Position numbers and translations under genes: made by a program
The notes under the pieces: model-generated
The model's database searches: none
What the model was told of the DNA's origin: nothing
What the model saw: the letters and a program-made list of their open reading frames with translations, nothing else
Shown here: positions 1 to 16,533 of the stretch, piece after piece
How positions within the stretch are numbered: the first letter of the stretch is position 1
Layout: each line of letters begins with the position of its first letter
Source of the DNA: Ciona intestinalis
Lineage: Eukaryota; Chordata; Ascidiacea; Phlebobranchia; Cionidae
Assembly (NCBI RefSeq): GCF_000224145.3
Contig: NW_004190488.1
Location: 165,059 to 229,058, forward strand
Direction: 5' to 3'
Length of the DNA: 64,000 nucleotides

Positions 1-74
1 CTGCCTCTTTATATAGCTTGTAGGGTCCTTACAGCTTTAATATATGGCATTATACCTAAGGGGTAATTTTACAG

Positions 75-3000
75 AGATTTTCCGATCACGCTGGAAAATG
101 ATCACGTTATAGACAAACACCAAGTGTTTGTGATCACATTAACTCATGGGAAAAAGGGAGGTTTATTAAATTCAACATTCAAGACCAGAAAGGATGTGAA
201 CCAAGTGCAAGAACTCGGACTTACAGTTGCTGACATGATCGCTGCAGCACCAGGGGGCGCTCTTGTGTTCTTTCCTTCGTATTCTGCGATGGCTGAATAT
301 TTGACAATATGGAAAGTATGTCTCACTATAGGTTCACAGTATTTATTGTACTCTGGGGTAAATACGGTAAGCACATAATATCCCTTACCCATAAGGGGTC
401 ACTAAGTTAAGAGCAAAAAATATTACCAAACTAAAGGTATTTATTGACAGTTTTAAAAATGTCTTTTGTTTAAATCTAGAAAAAACGTATGGCAATTAAA
501 GAGATAACTGTAAATATTCTTTTCCTTTAATAAACAGGAAAAACTTAGTTATCTGACTTCAATTTATTGGATATTTTATTACCGTAGTGTTTTCTTTAGT
601 TTGTAAATCACAATGACAACTTAACCCTACTTAGCAAGTAATGAAACTTTAAGCACACATCATAAAATCAGGTTATGACCTGTATGTTAATAATAGCATT
701 TTATGACGTGTGTACAAATAAAACAAAAAAGGTAAATATGTAATGAGATAAAAAAAAATGTAAACCTCTCATAGAAATGCAAAATATTTTTTTACGTTGA
801 CAATTTAACAAGCCCGATATAGAATATAGGGAAGCTTGAAGCCATGGCATAGCTTTTCTAAAGTAAAATATGGCAGTTTTTAGCAGCTCTTTCTAGACTG
901 CAAAACTAATAATTTTTTTAAAAAGTTCACTGTATTCTGTAATTTCCACAGCTTTTTAAATGCACTTTACATTTTTACATGTGGAATTGAACTATCCAAC
1001 ATATTTTTAAGACAAAAACTTTGATCAAAAAGTTCTACTTACAAATTTTCTTGATTTTTCAATGTATTTGCACAGGAAAACTCTAACGTAATGACGCTTG
1101 TGGAAAAAGTAAAACCCTGCACTGTTGAACCCAAGAATAAACATGAGCTAAGAACTGCAATTGACAAATATTATACAGACGTCAACACTGGGGGAGGAAC
1201 TTTTCTTGCTGTTTGTCGAGGCAAAGTAAGTTTGCTTTAACTTGGGTTATGTTTGAACTAAAGAGTTTTAATAATTCATGTCAATCATAGATAAAAAAGT
1301 TACACTTTAAAAAATATTTTTTATAGTTTTTGTCATTTCATGTTGCTTTTGATTAAATGGATGTAACGTTTAAGTTTAGCCTAGAGTGTTATTATTTTTT
1401 GTTGTTGTAAGTAAAAGTCCAAACTTTAAAAAGATTTTTTTATTCGAATGAAAATGAATGAAAGTAACTTATTTCATCCTCGCGTGGCTGGAAAACGAAA
1501 GTTGTTATAACATGGGTTTAACACCTTGTGCCAGCTTATGAGTTACCACGTATGTTACTTTAATTGTTTTGGGGGAATTTTTTCATTTTTTATGTATGGC
1601 CGATAATTTGGACAACCCATTAGTGACCACTGGCTTGGAGCAATTGCTTTTAAGTGTCTTGCCCAAGGACACATACGCCCACAATAGTAGCAGCGTAGAG
1701 CCTTGAACCCATTACCTCTGGTTATAGGCAGGCGCGCTAGCGCTAACCACTATGCTACGGCACCGAATTTATTATATTAAATAAATAGTTCGCAGTCTTA
1801 TGTGAGATTTCGGGCCAGTGTGTTATTAGGTAAGATGGAAATTTGGTGGTCATACTGATGATAAAACTGGTGGTCATACTGATAAAAAAACTAAGTTTTA
1901 TTCGTAAATTCATAACTTGGCATACTTGTTGTGTATGAAATAAGAAACAACCGTAAGTTTTCTTGCCATGTTGGCTGATCACACTAATGTAGTCCCACAA
2001 TCCAACTTTATATATTTCATGTAAATTTGATTATTTTTTCAAGGTTTCAGAAGGACTTGATTTTTCTGACGATAACGGACGAACAGTGATCATCGTTGGA
2101 ATCCCGTATCCTCCTGCTTTTGATCCGAGAATTAAGATGAAGATGGCTTTCCTGGATGACCTCAGGACCAAAGGAGCAACAAGTGTGAGACAAATTTTAT
2201 CTTAATTTATTGTTGTTATAGTTTATGGAAAAATATATAAATAAACGTAACTCATTTACTGCGCACGGCAGGGCAAGGATGTTCGTTATAACATGTATGT
2301 TCTGTTTCATACACCTTATGCATGCTTACGAGTGACTGTATATAAGAACCCAATACATCTAAGTTATAGGAAGGCGTTTTTAAAAATAATTTTATTACAT
2401 GCAATTCAGATAAGGTAAAACTGTTATTTAATTTGTAAATAGAAAAAGCTGCTAAAGTTAAGTTTAAGCTCGTTATGGGGTTTTGAGTGATTAGGCAAAC
2501 ATATAAATGTCATTTTAATGGAACCATTTTTACAACTAGAATAAACTGAACTTGATCTACTAACTTTTATTAGCTCTGTCAATCAGGTTTGTACATCAGA
2601 TATTTATCAGCTAAAATTAAAGTTTAAAGAAACACAAAACACTCTTTTTTGTGTAACAGCCAACATATTACAAAGCTTGTTTTTAAAATAACACAATACA
2701 TTCATTCTTCAGGCACACTGGGTTCTTTTTCTTAGCTTAATCTTTTTTTTTATATTTTGTGTTAACAAATTATTGGTTATTTGCGAAATGCTAAAAATCA
2801 TGCTTGAGCTTTTGTAAATTCTTAGTAAATTCTTTTTTAAATTAAAATTATTATTGCATAAGGCAGAAGTTCAATTTTTGGAAAACTATTTTTTCAACAG
2901 GCTAATAATATTTAAATAATTTTTATTATAGTAGGGTGGAGGGAAATGGGGCACCTTTAGCACATAATATCCAAATATCCTGAGTGTTTTAAACAATTAA

Positions 3001-6000
3001 CAACGGTCTATGGGAGTTGTGAGGATACCGTTTCGTAATTCTTTGAATGTTTTTTGTTATTTACCAAATGGGACAACAAAATAGAATGAAAAGGTATCCG
3101 ATCTTCCCCCACCCCACTGTATGCTTATCTTACTTTGCTCTACAGTTACTGACTGGTAGGGAATGGTACAGACAACAAGCTTGCAGAGCTGTCAATCAAG
3201 CTATTGGAAGAGTCATTCGACATAGATATGATTATGGGGCAATTGTTTTATGCGATCATAGATACGCAGGCAGAGATCAACTAAGTGAGGTAAGAAGGTT
3301 TTGTTATTAGTCTATCACTATGTATCGGTCTTAATTCTTATTTTATGCGCTTCTACAATGGTAGATAAATTCGATATTACTGGGGGAAGGTATTCACTAT
3401 TCAGATTACTACTTTCACGTTAAATTTTTTTTGTTTTAGTTTAAATAATTTTTGGAAAGTTTTTAAAATGATTTTTTTGGGGCGTTTTTTATTGGGGAAA
3501 TGACTTGCATTGGTCACCTTTCGATTGTCGGCCATTGCTTTGTATCAATATTAAGTTATATTTGTCTTTATAAGAGTAGAAAGTAAACTTAAGTTTTTTA
3601 GTGTTTTTTTTCCAATTATGAGCAGAATCTAGCTCAAGCTAATTTCATTTTTTACAAATTCCGATAAAAAGTTGTTTTTTTCGTGTATACATTTACTCAC
3701 AAACATAGATATCACACATTTGTGTAACACAGTTGTTGTTTTATACATTAATTTATTTTTTTTATTTTTTTGCCTTAGCTTCCAAAGTGGGTTCAACCTC
3801 ACGTAGTTAAATTCAACAACGCAGCTAAATGCATCAGAAGACTTCGTTCTTTCTTTTGCTCCGTCAACGAAAAGGAAAAAAATCGTTTAAAGTGAGACAA
3901 ATAGTTTCCTATCATATATATGTTGTATAATAGATTACTTCTGCTACCAGGCACAATGTGAATAATACATACATGTTTATAAAATGGCATAAAGTCGATT
4001 ATTGCAGAATATTTTGCTTATAGTTATCATTTATCTAACCTTATATGGTGTGGAAAACCAGACCTTTCTGTTACTTACACATCATATGTGGTTTGCGTTG
4101 TACACCTTGCTATTTTCTGTATATGACTGATTCAAATTTTATATGAATAAACGAATGTAGCTTACTTTATCCTCGCGTGACTGGAAAACGACAGTCGTTA
4201 TAACACGGGTGTTTTGTTTTATACACCTCGTGCCAGCTTACGAGTTACCAAGTATGTTACTGTGTGGGTTTTATTATTTTGGGGGGATTTATTATTTTTT
4301 ATGTGTGACTGATAATTTGGACAACCCATTAGTGATCACTGGGTTAGAGCAATAGCTGTTAAGTGGCTTGCTCAAGGACACATAAGCCAACAATGGTAGC
4401 AGCGAAGAGCCTTGAACCCATTACCTCTGGGTTAGGGGCAGGCGTGCTAACCAACTGTGCTATGGTGCCAGATATAACTTATAACAGCAATATTGTGTTC
4501 AATAAATAAATAGAGTTATAAACCTTACTTTTATACAGGGAAGCTTATGAATATTGTGAGTTTGACAACAAAGCCGAAACTTCTTCATGTAAAAATCTTT
4601 CCCCAAAATCTGATATCGCAACAAATGTAAAAACTTTAAATTCAAATAAAAGAGCCAAGGTGTGCATCAAGTACAGTGAAAGTGACCAACACAATAATTA
4701 TGACATGTAAGTTGATTTTCTCTTGGATAAATTTTTTTTCAGGCACCAATTGTGCGGTGGTGGGTTGGTAAACACTAGAATTTAATTTTTTTTGCAATTA
4801 CTACTTGTTTATAATTAAGTAATATTTCGTTTCACGGAAAAGTATGCCAAACTATCACCATCTTGCATTTAGAAACAAATTTCTTTTATCGTATAAGTTG
4901 TTATCAGTAACGTAATGTATATTTGCTTTAACCGATTTGTTTTTTTTTTATTCTCCAAATTGTTACAACTAAAACAAACTTGGGTTCTGAGCCCCAATTA
5001 ACACCATGTGACACCTTGGAAAGCCACTGTTGTTAAATCTGTTGTGAAACCATGTACTATACTTTTAGCATGTATTACACTATATAGGTATATGTCCCCT
5101 GTTTCAATTTCTCAGCCTACCTCAACGAAAAAAAGGAAAATTTCCTCCACAGAAAAAAGGTGAGGCATTTCTAAAATATCTACCATTTACAACCAATACT
5201 TTCAACTAAATATTAAAACAAAAAACTTCCCCCACAAAACCTACTAAATTAAATACCCAGTAACTTATAAGCGAGCATGAGGTATTTGAAACAGAAAACT
5301 CATGTTATAACGACTGTCAATTCCCTAGGACAAATAAGTTATATTCATTCACTTTTCAAAATTGCTGCAAAAAATAAATACATTTTTTAATTGCTTATTA
5401 AATCTTACGAGAACCTGTCAGTAATTGATATACCATAATTTTTATTTATCTCTTCGAATACTATAACGAAGGTCAAATTAATAAAAACAACAAAGAAAAT
5501 AGCAGAAAAATGACAGTCGTTAAAAAAAATATTTTTCTTTTTTTGACAGTCTATTAGTGTATGGTTAGATATAACACATAGTTTAAACACAAAAATTTCA
5601 ATCTTTACGCAGTGGCCCTGCCAAACAGAAGAAAAGTTTGCTTGATGCTTTGGATAATATTGTGAGCGATGATGAAGAAATTTCGGATGAAAATAATTCT
5701 GCCCAAGTAAGTTATTACAACGAGATCTAAAACTTTTTAAACTTTGTTCAGACCGTCTTGGGTTCATCTATATTTTTTTTAATGGAAATTTTTTTTACTG
5801 GAGAAAGTGAGGAATTGGTTTATATGCATGTTTTGGAGGTTTTATTGGTCTTATTGCGCTATCCTGGTCACTACTGCTTGATGTGTTTGTTGTAGCATAC
5901 TAGAGGACCTTAAATGAATGCAAAATTGGCCTATTTCTACATAATAATAAAATTTTAAAAATCACCATTTTTGCATTTTTCTGCTTTAGAAATGGGATGA

Positions 6001-9000
6001 TTTTTCGACAATTTTCTTAGTAAAATTTAGTTCGTTCATAGAACATCACCCTTTAACAGAAAATAAATAGATTACTTTCTATGTGTTTATTCGCTATTTT
6101 TATTACTAGAATAATATGCCCACTGCCACTACAATACCTGACATAAGGAAATTTAAACAAAGGAAAAAGATCATTGTAAAGGTAAGAATGGGTGAATATT
6201 TAAATTAAGTCTTTGTTAGTCTGTTATTTCTGCTATGGTGGAGCTAACACATTGTATGTATATTCATACTAATAGTGGAAAATAGGGGTTCAGTTGTATA
6301 ATAGTACTATTTCACTTTTTTCACCTTTTGCCATTTTTTTTATATTATTTCATATGTATGAATGTAACTTACTTTATCCTCGCGTGGCTGGAAAACAACA
6401 GTCCTTACCACACTAACACCTCATGCCAGCCTACGAGTTACCATGCATGTTACTTTGTGGGTGATTATGTAGTTTTGTGGTGATTGATTTTTGTTTGTGT
6501 ACCCAACTGTTTCAAAAAAAGGTTGTGACTATTGAATAACAGTATTTACAATGTCTTTGCAACAGATACATAACTTACTTTGGCCAGTGCTCTACCCATA
6601 ATTTTCCCTCAAAAATACTTAAATTTATAATCAAACAATAACAAGCTGCATTTGTTTTAGAAAAAAGGAACAGAGTTTAAAACGTCAAAAGAAAATACAA
6701 AACAAGATTCTTCGAACAACTCAAAACAAGCATTAGGTAAAAGTTGTTGTCTTCTCTTGATTTAAAAATACTATGATTTTCGCTACCACTTTAAAAAAAA
6801 ATAAAAAAGGTTGTGTTTTGTACTTACTTATTTAAAAAGAGAATTTAGTTATTTCTAAAGCGGGTTGTGTTACCTGGTGTTTTTATTTTAATATTTATCT
6901 TGTTTTAATGTGCTGTTACAACTAGAACTCGTGCTTTTTTCTCATTGTATCATAACAGAATAACCCAAGTGCTACTAATTAAATACCCAGCAAAAAATCA
7001 AGTCTCAACTTATATCTCTTTTTTTGTGCACCATTAGTTCTTTAGTGATACTAGAATTTTGTTTTCTGCATACTGGAATATAGTGTAACGTCCTTTTCCC
7101 AATTTAGTATAAATAGTAAACAGAAAAGAGGCACATTCAAAGCCTTGAACTCTAACAGTGCTTTGTATCTAGTAATGATGGCTAAATTATTTTGTATTTT
7201 GTAATTCCACAGGTTTTGATAGCACACGTTTGACAAGCGGGCCATACCAGTATTACATTGAATGCACCAAATCAACACTAAGCACTCCATTATATCTTGA
7301 GTTTAAAAAAGCTGCACGAGATTATACAAAGGTATGAATGGTTACTTGTTTGCTGTGTCTTACAAATTTTATTTTTTTTTTTTACCAGTTTTGTGTTCAT
7401 GTTTTTCTTTTTTGACTAGTTTTGTGTTATAAAAATAATTTCGCAGTAATTTAAAACCGCAAGAGTTGCTTACTTCTTCAATAAAATGGCTGAATAAAGT
7501 AGGTGACTTTTTGTTTCACGTGGCGAGGCAACGGCAGTCGTTATAACACAGGTGAAATATAATTTATATTGTCGATCGTATTGACACCTATGTAACTTTG
7601 TGTGTGGTTTTTTTACTGTTATATGTACGGCATACAATTTAGCACAGGCCATTATTGGCACGGGGTTGGATCAATGAAATGTAACTTACTTTATCCTAGC
7701 GTGACCAAAAAAACGAAAGTCGTTATAAAACGGGTGTTTTGCTTTGTACACCTCGTGCCAACTTACGTGTCTATAACCCAGGACCATAGGTGATGGGCTC
7801 AAGGCTCGTCGCTGCTACCGTTGTGGGCGTATGTGTCCTTGGGCAAGACACTTAAGAGCAATTGCTCCAACCCAGTAGTCACTAATGGGTTGTCCAAATT
7901 ATCAGCCTTGAAAAAGTAAAAAATGCCTCAAAAATAGTGATGACGTCCGTGGTATAACGACTGTCGTTTTCCGACCACGCGGGGATAAAGTAAGCTACAT
8001 TCATTCATTTCATACTACGTATCTATCTTTGTGGGTGGTTGTTTTTCTGTATAGATGACAATTTAAACAACCCATTAGTTTCCATTGGGTTCAAGGAATT
8101 TCCGTTCGGTGTCCTACCCAAAAGCACATATACGTCCATTTTGATAGCAGCGACGAGCCTTGTACCGAAATCCTGCGACAAGCCCTGTATCGTTAAACAC
8201 TTTGTCAAAGGACACACATAGTCAGAAATAAAACTTTTTCCAGTTAAATCGTTTGTAATACTTAACCGTAGTAACAAGCTACCGTATAGTTCGTAACAGT
8301 GTGCAGTATTACTACCGCGACTGTATTTCTCGTAGTCAAAAGATATTGGCTTCGAAGCTGCTACCATTGGGCCACTGTATGTCTTTACTTCAACCCAGTG
8401 GTGCATATTTTAATTTTTGTTGGCATATATTTTAAGACCCATTTCCGCATGTGGGTATAACAGTTATTGCTGGGAAAGTATCGGCGCCGTGGCAAAGTGG
8501 TTAGCACCTGCTTGTAACCCAGATGTAGTGGGTTCAAGGCTCGTCGCTGCTACCATCTTTGTGGGCGTATGTGTCAGACATTCATGAAGAAATTGTCAGC
8601 CATGCAGAAAAACATACCCGCAAAGTTTTATGGTAACTCGTAAGGTGGTACCAGGTGTATGAAATAAAACCCTTGTTATAATAACGATCTGGTGCTACGT
8701 AAACGTAACAGACAAATTCGTCTTAATGGCATCTTCTGTCTCTTATTCAAGTACAATCAACCCGTGTTATAACGACTGTAATTTTCCGTCAGATTAAGCA
8801 AAAAATTTTTCCTTGTGTATGTATAAGTAATCGCCAACAACAAACATTGCGATTATAAACCGCTTGTAAACATATCATCTGCGTTTATTTCAGAATGGTG
8901 ACGTTGAAACGGTGTTTAATTCCCTGCACGATGTATTCATGGTGGTTGGCTCGCAGCACCCAGAGTTGTTAAGCAGCTTCGTTCGCTTCATACGAGCCGA

Positions 9001-9085
9001 ACATCGGGCCCAATACACCAAGCTATGTTCAGCGCGGACAAAACAAAGTAATTCTATTTTAGATCCGCAGTTATGTCGCATCTGA
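75..9085 (+). CDS. RTEL1: RTEL1-like DNA helicase, C-terminal part (5' end outside window)
   Basis: Twelve exons: 75-315, 1076-1225, 2044-2184, 3146-3289, 3779-3891, 4539-4706, 5088-5159, 5613-5706, 6110-6181, 6661-6736, 7213-7331, 8894-9085; stop TGA at 9083-9085. They encode the last 526 residues. RTEL1 is a nuclear XPD-family (SF2, Fe-S) helicase that unwinds D-loops, T-loops and G-quadruplexes. What is seen: [10 protein letters not shown] and FFPSYSAM (helicase domain 2), [19 protein letters not shown] (motif V region, about residues 119-137) and [10 protein letters not shown] (motif VI, about 195-204), all matching RTEL1 rather than FANCJ or DDX11. A low-complexity Lys/Ser-rich linker follows (exons 6-10), then one harmonin-N-like helical domain (exons 11-12, [11 protein letters not shown] to [10 protein letters not shown]). 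The protein ends there; the second such domain, PIP box and C4C4 ring of long vertebrate forms are not seen. The Walker A and Fe-S cysteine parts must lie upstream of base 1. All junctions keep phase. Confidence 0.93.
1445..1765 (-). mobile_element. tRNA-derived SINE, full length
   Basis: On the minus strand it begins with a tRNA-like head (GTAGCATAGTGGTTAGCGCT as A box, GGTTCAAGGCTC as B box) and runs to a tail with CGTTTTCCAGCCACGCGAGG. Confidence 0.85.
2245..2380 (-). mobile_element. Degenerate SINE body
   Basis: Traces of the SINE tail and middle (GTTCGTTATAACATG, TACACCTTATGCATGCTTAC) without a head. Confidence 0.5.
2927..3123 (+). mobile_element. MITE copy 1
   Basis: About 200 bp with inverted ends (TATAGTAGGGTGGAGG / CCCCACCCCACTGTA) and the shared core ACCTTTAGCACATAATATCC. 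It ends 23 bases before RTEL1 exon 4, so the branch point of that intron may lie in it. Confidence 0.85.
4140..4470 (-). mobile_element. tRNA-derived SINE, full length
   Basis: Head, middle (TTTGGACAACCCATTAGTGA on +) and tail are all present, in RTEL1 intron 5. Confidence 0.85.
5258..5360 (+). mobile_element. SINE tail fragment
   Basis: Only the tail part (CATGTTATAACGACTGTCAA) is present. Confidence 0.55.
6356..6500 (-). mobile_element. SINE tail fragment
   Basis: Tail with TTATCCTCGCGTGGCTGGAA on +, no tRNA head. Confidence 0.7.
7480..8800. mobile_element. Cluster of at least five SINE pieces in both orientations
   Basis: Pieces are seen at about 7480-7675 (-), 7676-7760 (-), 7765-8012 (+, with B box GGCTCAAGGCTC), 8012-8220 (-) and 8478-8800 (+, with head GCGCCGTGGCAAAGTGGTTA). 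They fill much of the last RTEL1 intron. Short open frames here are repeat-derived. Confidence 0.75.
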
Positions 9086-9350
9086 CATATCTTATGCTAG
9101 GCTCAGATACACCGGTGTAACAACGGCTGGCGTGTAGAGGGCCTGTTCGAGTTGCTGAGGCTGCGAAGACCTGTCCAATCGCACACGGGCAACTTAGCGT
9201 CGCTGGGTGTACGGTTTCCATTATGTCAGTTGGACCAATTCAAAGCGAGCGATTGAAAATCGTTCGGAATCCAACGACACCTGATATAGCTTGTGTACCG
9301 GGTTTCATAAGCGCATTCTAAATAAAAATATTCCTCGAAGAATAAATCGT
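9086..9350 (+). terminator. RTEL1 3' UTR with poly(A) signals
   Basis: About 265 bases follow the RTEL1 stop without a coding frame. Two AATAAA hexamers lie at 9321 and 9341, a plausible cleavage region. The use of either signal is inferred. Confidence 0.5.
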
Positions 9351-14847
<5,497 letters not shown>

Positions 14848-15240
14848 ATGCCGCACTGAAGTATGCAAAAAGCTATATGACAATATGCAGCGCGTGAGCC
14901 TTCGTGGACATTACATCTTTTTGCTGTCAACTTTTCTTACCACTGTGACGATGCTATCCTTTCATTGGTCATTGCTGGACTTGTTAATTAGTCAAATTAC
15001 CCTCTCCTTTGCTTCTCTGGTTAGTGCCAACTGAATTCAAAAGCCGCTAAGTTCCTAATGTTGTTTAGTTCGTATTTGTTTCTTTTACATTGTTGAATTT
15101 ATTCTTATGTGATGTGTACGCTACCTTTCATTGTATTAATGGACCTGCATGCGACAGAATGCATTCATGTGGGTCACCAGAGCGTTTAAGGCCCATGCGT
15201 CCTTACGCTCTGGCGTGTTTAAAAATAAATCAGGGCTGCA
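14848..15240 (+). terminator. ERR 3' UTR
   Basis: Non-coding sequence follows the ERR stop. An AATAAA hexamer at 15224-15229 is the best poly(A) candidate. The frames here are short and unlike known proteins. Confidence 0.4.
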
Positions 15241-15584
15241 ACTGTCATTATCAACAGTGGACTGCTTCACACAGTTTCCTGCCGCTGTTATTATTTGCTA
15301 GAAATTGAAGTGCGCGTTTTATTTATTCTTGTACTGCCTTTAATGAAGAGCATACTTTGTTCACTTTAAATATTGATACGTTTGCTTCAGAGACATATTT
15401 TTGTTTTATGTGTTTTATCTCACGTTATACGAAAAAAAACATGAATTTTCACCGAAAACGAGCGTTGTTTAATTTATGGCCATGCAATCTTTGTCTAAAA
15501 AGGCGAAAGTTATTATTGAAAAGTATAACTCCTATAGGAAATTTCCAGTGGAAACCTCTTCCATCTTATCCCACTCCATACATA

Positions 15585-15780
15585 TATATTAGTGGGGGGG
15601 GGGAGATTGGACACCTTTTAAAAATAACATCGTGATTGTGTTTTAAACAATTAACAACGGTTCGTGGAAGTAGTAAGAATAATGTTTTATATTATTTTTA
15701 ATATTCTTTGTTTATTCCTATCAAGTGGGACGAAGAAATAAAAAGGTGCCTATCTTCCCACACCCTGACCCTACTATACA
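15585..15780 (+). mobile_element. MITE copy 3
   Basis: Ends TTAGTGGGGGGGGGGAG and CACCCTGACCCTACTATA. The left flank holds another MITE-like end (CCATCTTATCCCACTCCAT), so an older copy may have been interrupted. Confidence 0.75.
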
Positions 15781-15844
15781 TCACAATAAATTGAACGCGT
15801 GAAAGTATATTCTCGTTCTCGAATCGGCGTTATCCACATTTATG

Positions 15845-15902
15845 TATAGTAGAGTGGGGGAAGATGGGACATCTGTTTATTCCATTTTCTCGTCCTATTT
15901 TT
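15845..15902 (-). mobile_element. MITE end fragment
   Basis: Only one arm (TATAGTAGAGTGGGGGAAG, TTCCATTTTCTCGTCC) is present. The rest is missing. Confidence 0.7.
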
Positions 15903-16533
15903 AGGTCCATTTGTTTAAACTCGTAGTTATAGTTGCGTGACAGTGGTGTACGTTTGTGCATTGCGTAGAACGGTAAACCAAGTTCGTTTATCCTGCATAC
16001 ATACATGCCAAAGCCGTATCCTGACTGTCTCTTGGAAAGCTTGCCAACTTGCTTGAGTGTTAAGAGCTTTATTGGATAAGCTAGCACGTCATGCTCTACG
16101 TCTACGCAATAACCACAGTGTCTCGAACATAGTGCTCTCTATGGTCTCGACGAGGTATGGCTATTGACGTATATTCGTACTGTTCGTGGCAGATTAGGAC
16201 GGCTTACCAGGGATATAGTAGGCTGTGGTATACTTAACGTATAATAAGTTTGCACTAACTTATAGTAAAAAAAACATGCAGTACTGTCTATTAGTATTTG
16301 TTACCACCTCAAACCACGAGAACGCTCACTAAGATCGCTCAAGTCACTGCACTATTAACTCCCCTTTAGCGTAACTGCAAAATATCACTTCTATGTTGAA
16401 GTATCCATGGAAACAAAGTTACTCAAATTTTAGATTTTCCAGCAATTAATATGAAATAAAACGTAATATATTTAATGTTGTTGGTTATATTTGTGTAGCG
16501 TTACAAGTATTTCTGCTTTCTGCTGAATCCAAG

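Larger units (their letters stand above)
15241..16533. other. Intergenic region between ERR and CCDC113
   Basis: No gene is seen. The stretch holds one MITE copy (15585-15780), a MITE end fragment (15845-15902) and otherwise unique AT-rich sequence that should include the CCDC113 promoter. Confidence 0.5.

Noticed and set aside
5405..5767. 120-codon minus-strand frame
   Set aside because: Antisense to RTEL1 exon 8 and AT-rich intron; low complexity.
8023..8406. 127-codon minus-strand frame in the last RTEL1 intron
   Set aside because: It starts within SINE pieces and has no family resemblance.
8480..8560. tRNA-like A and B boxes, also at the heads of the other SINEs
   Set aside because: The sequences do not fold into a full tRNA and continue into the SINE body, so they are not called as tRNA genes.
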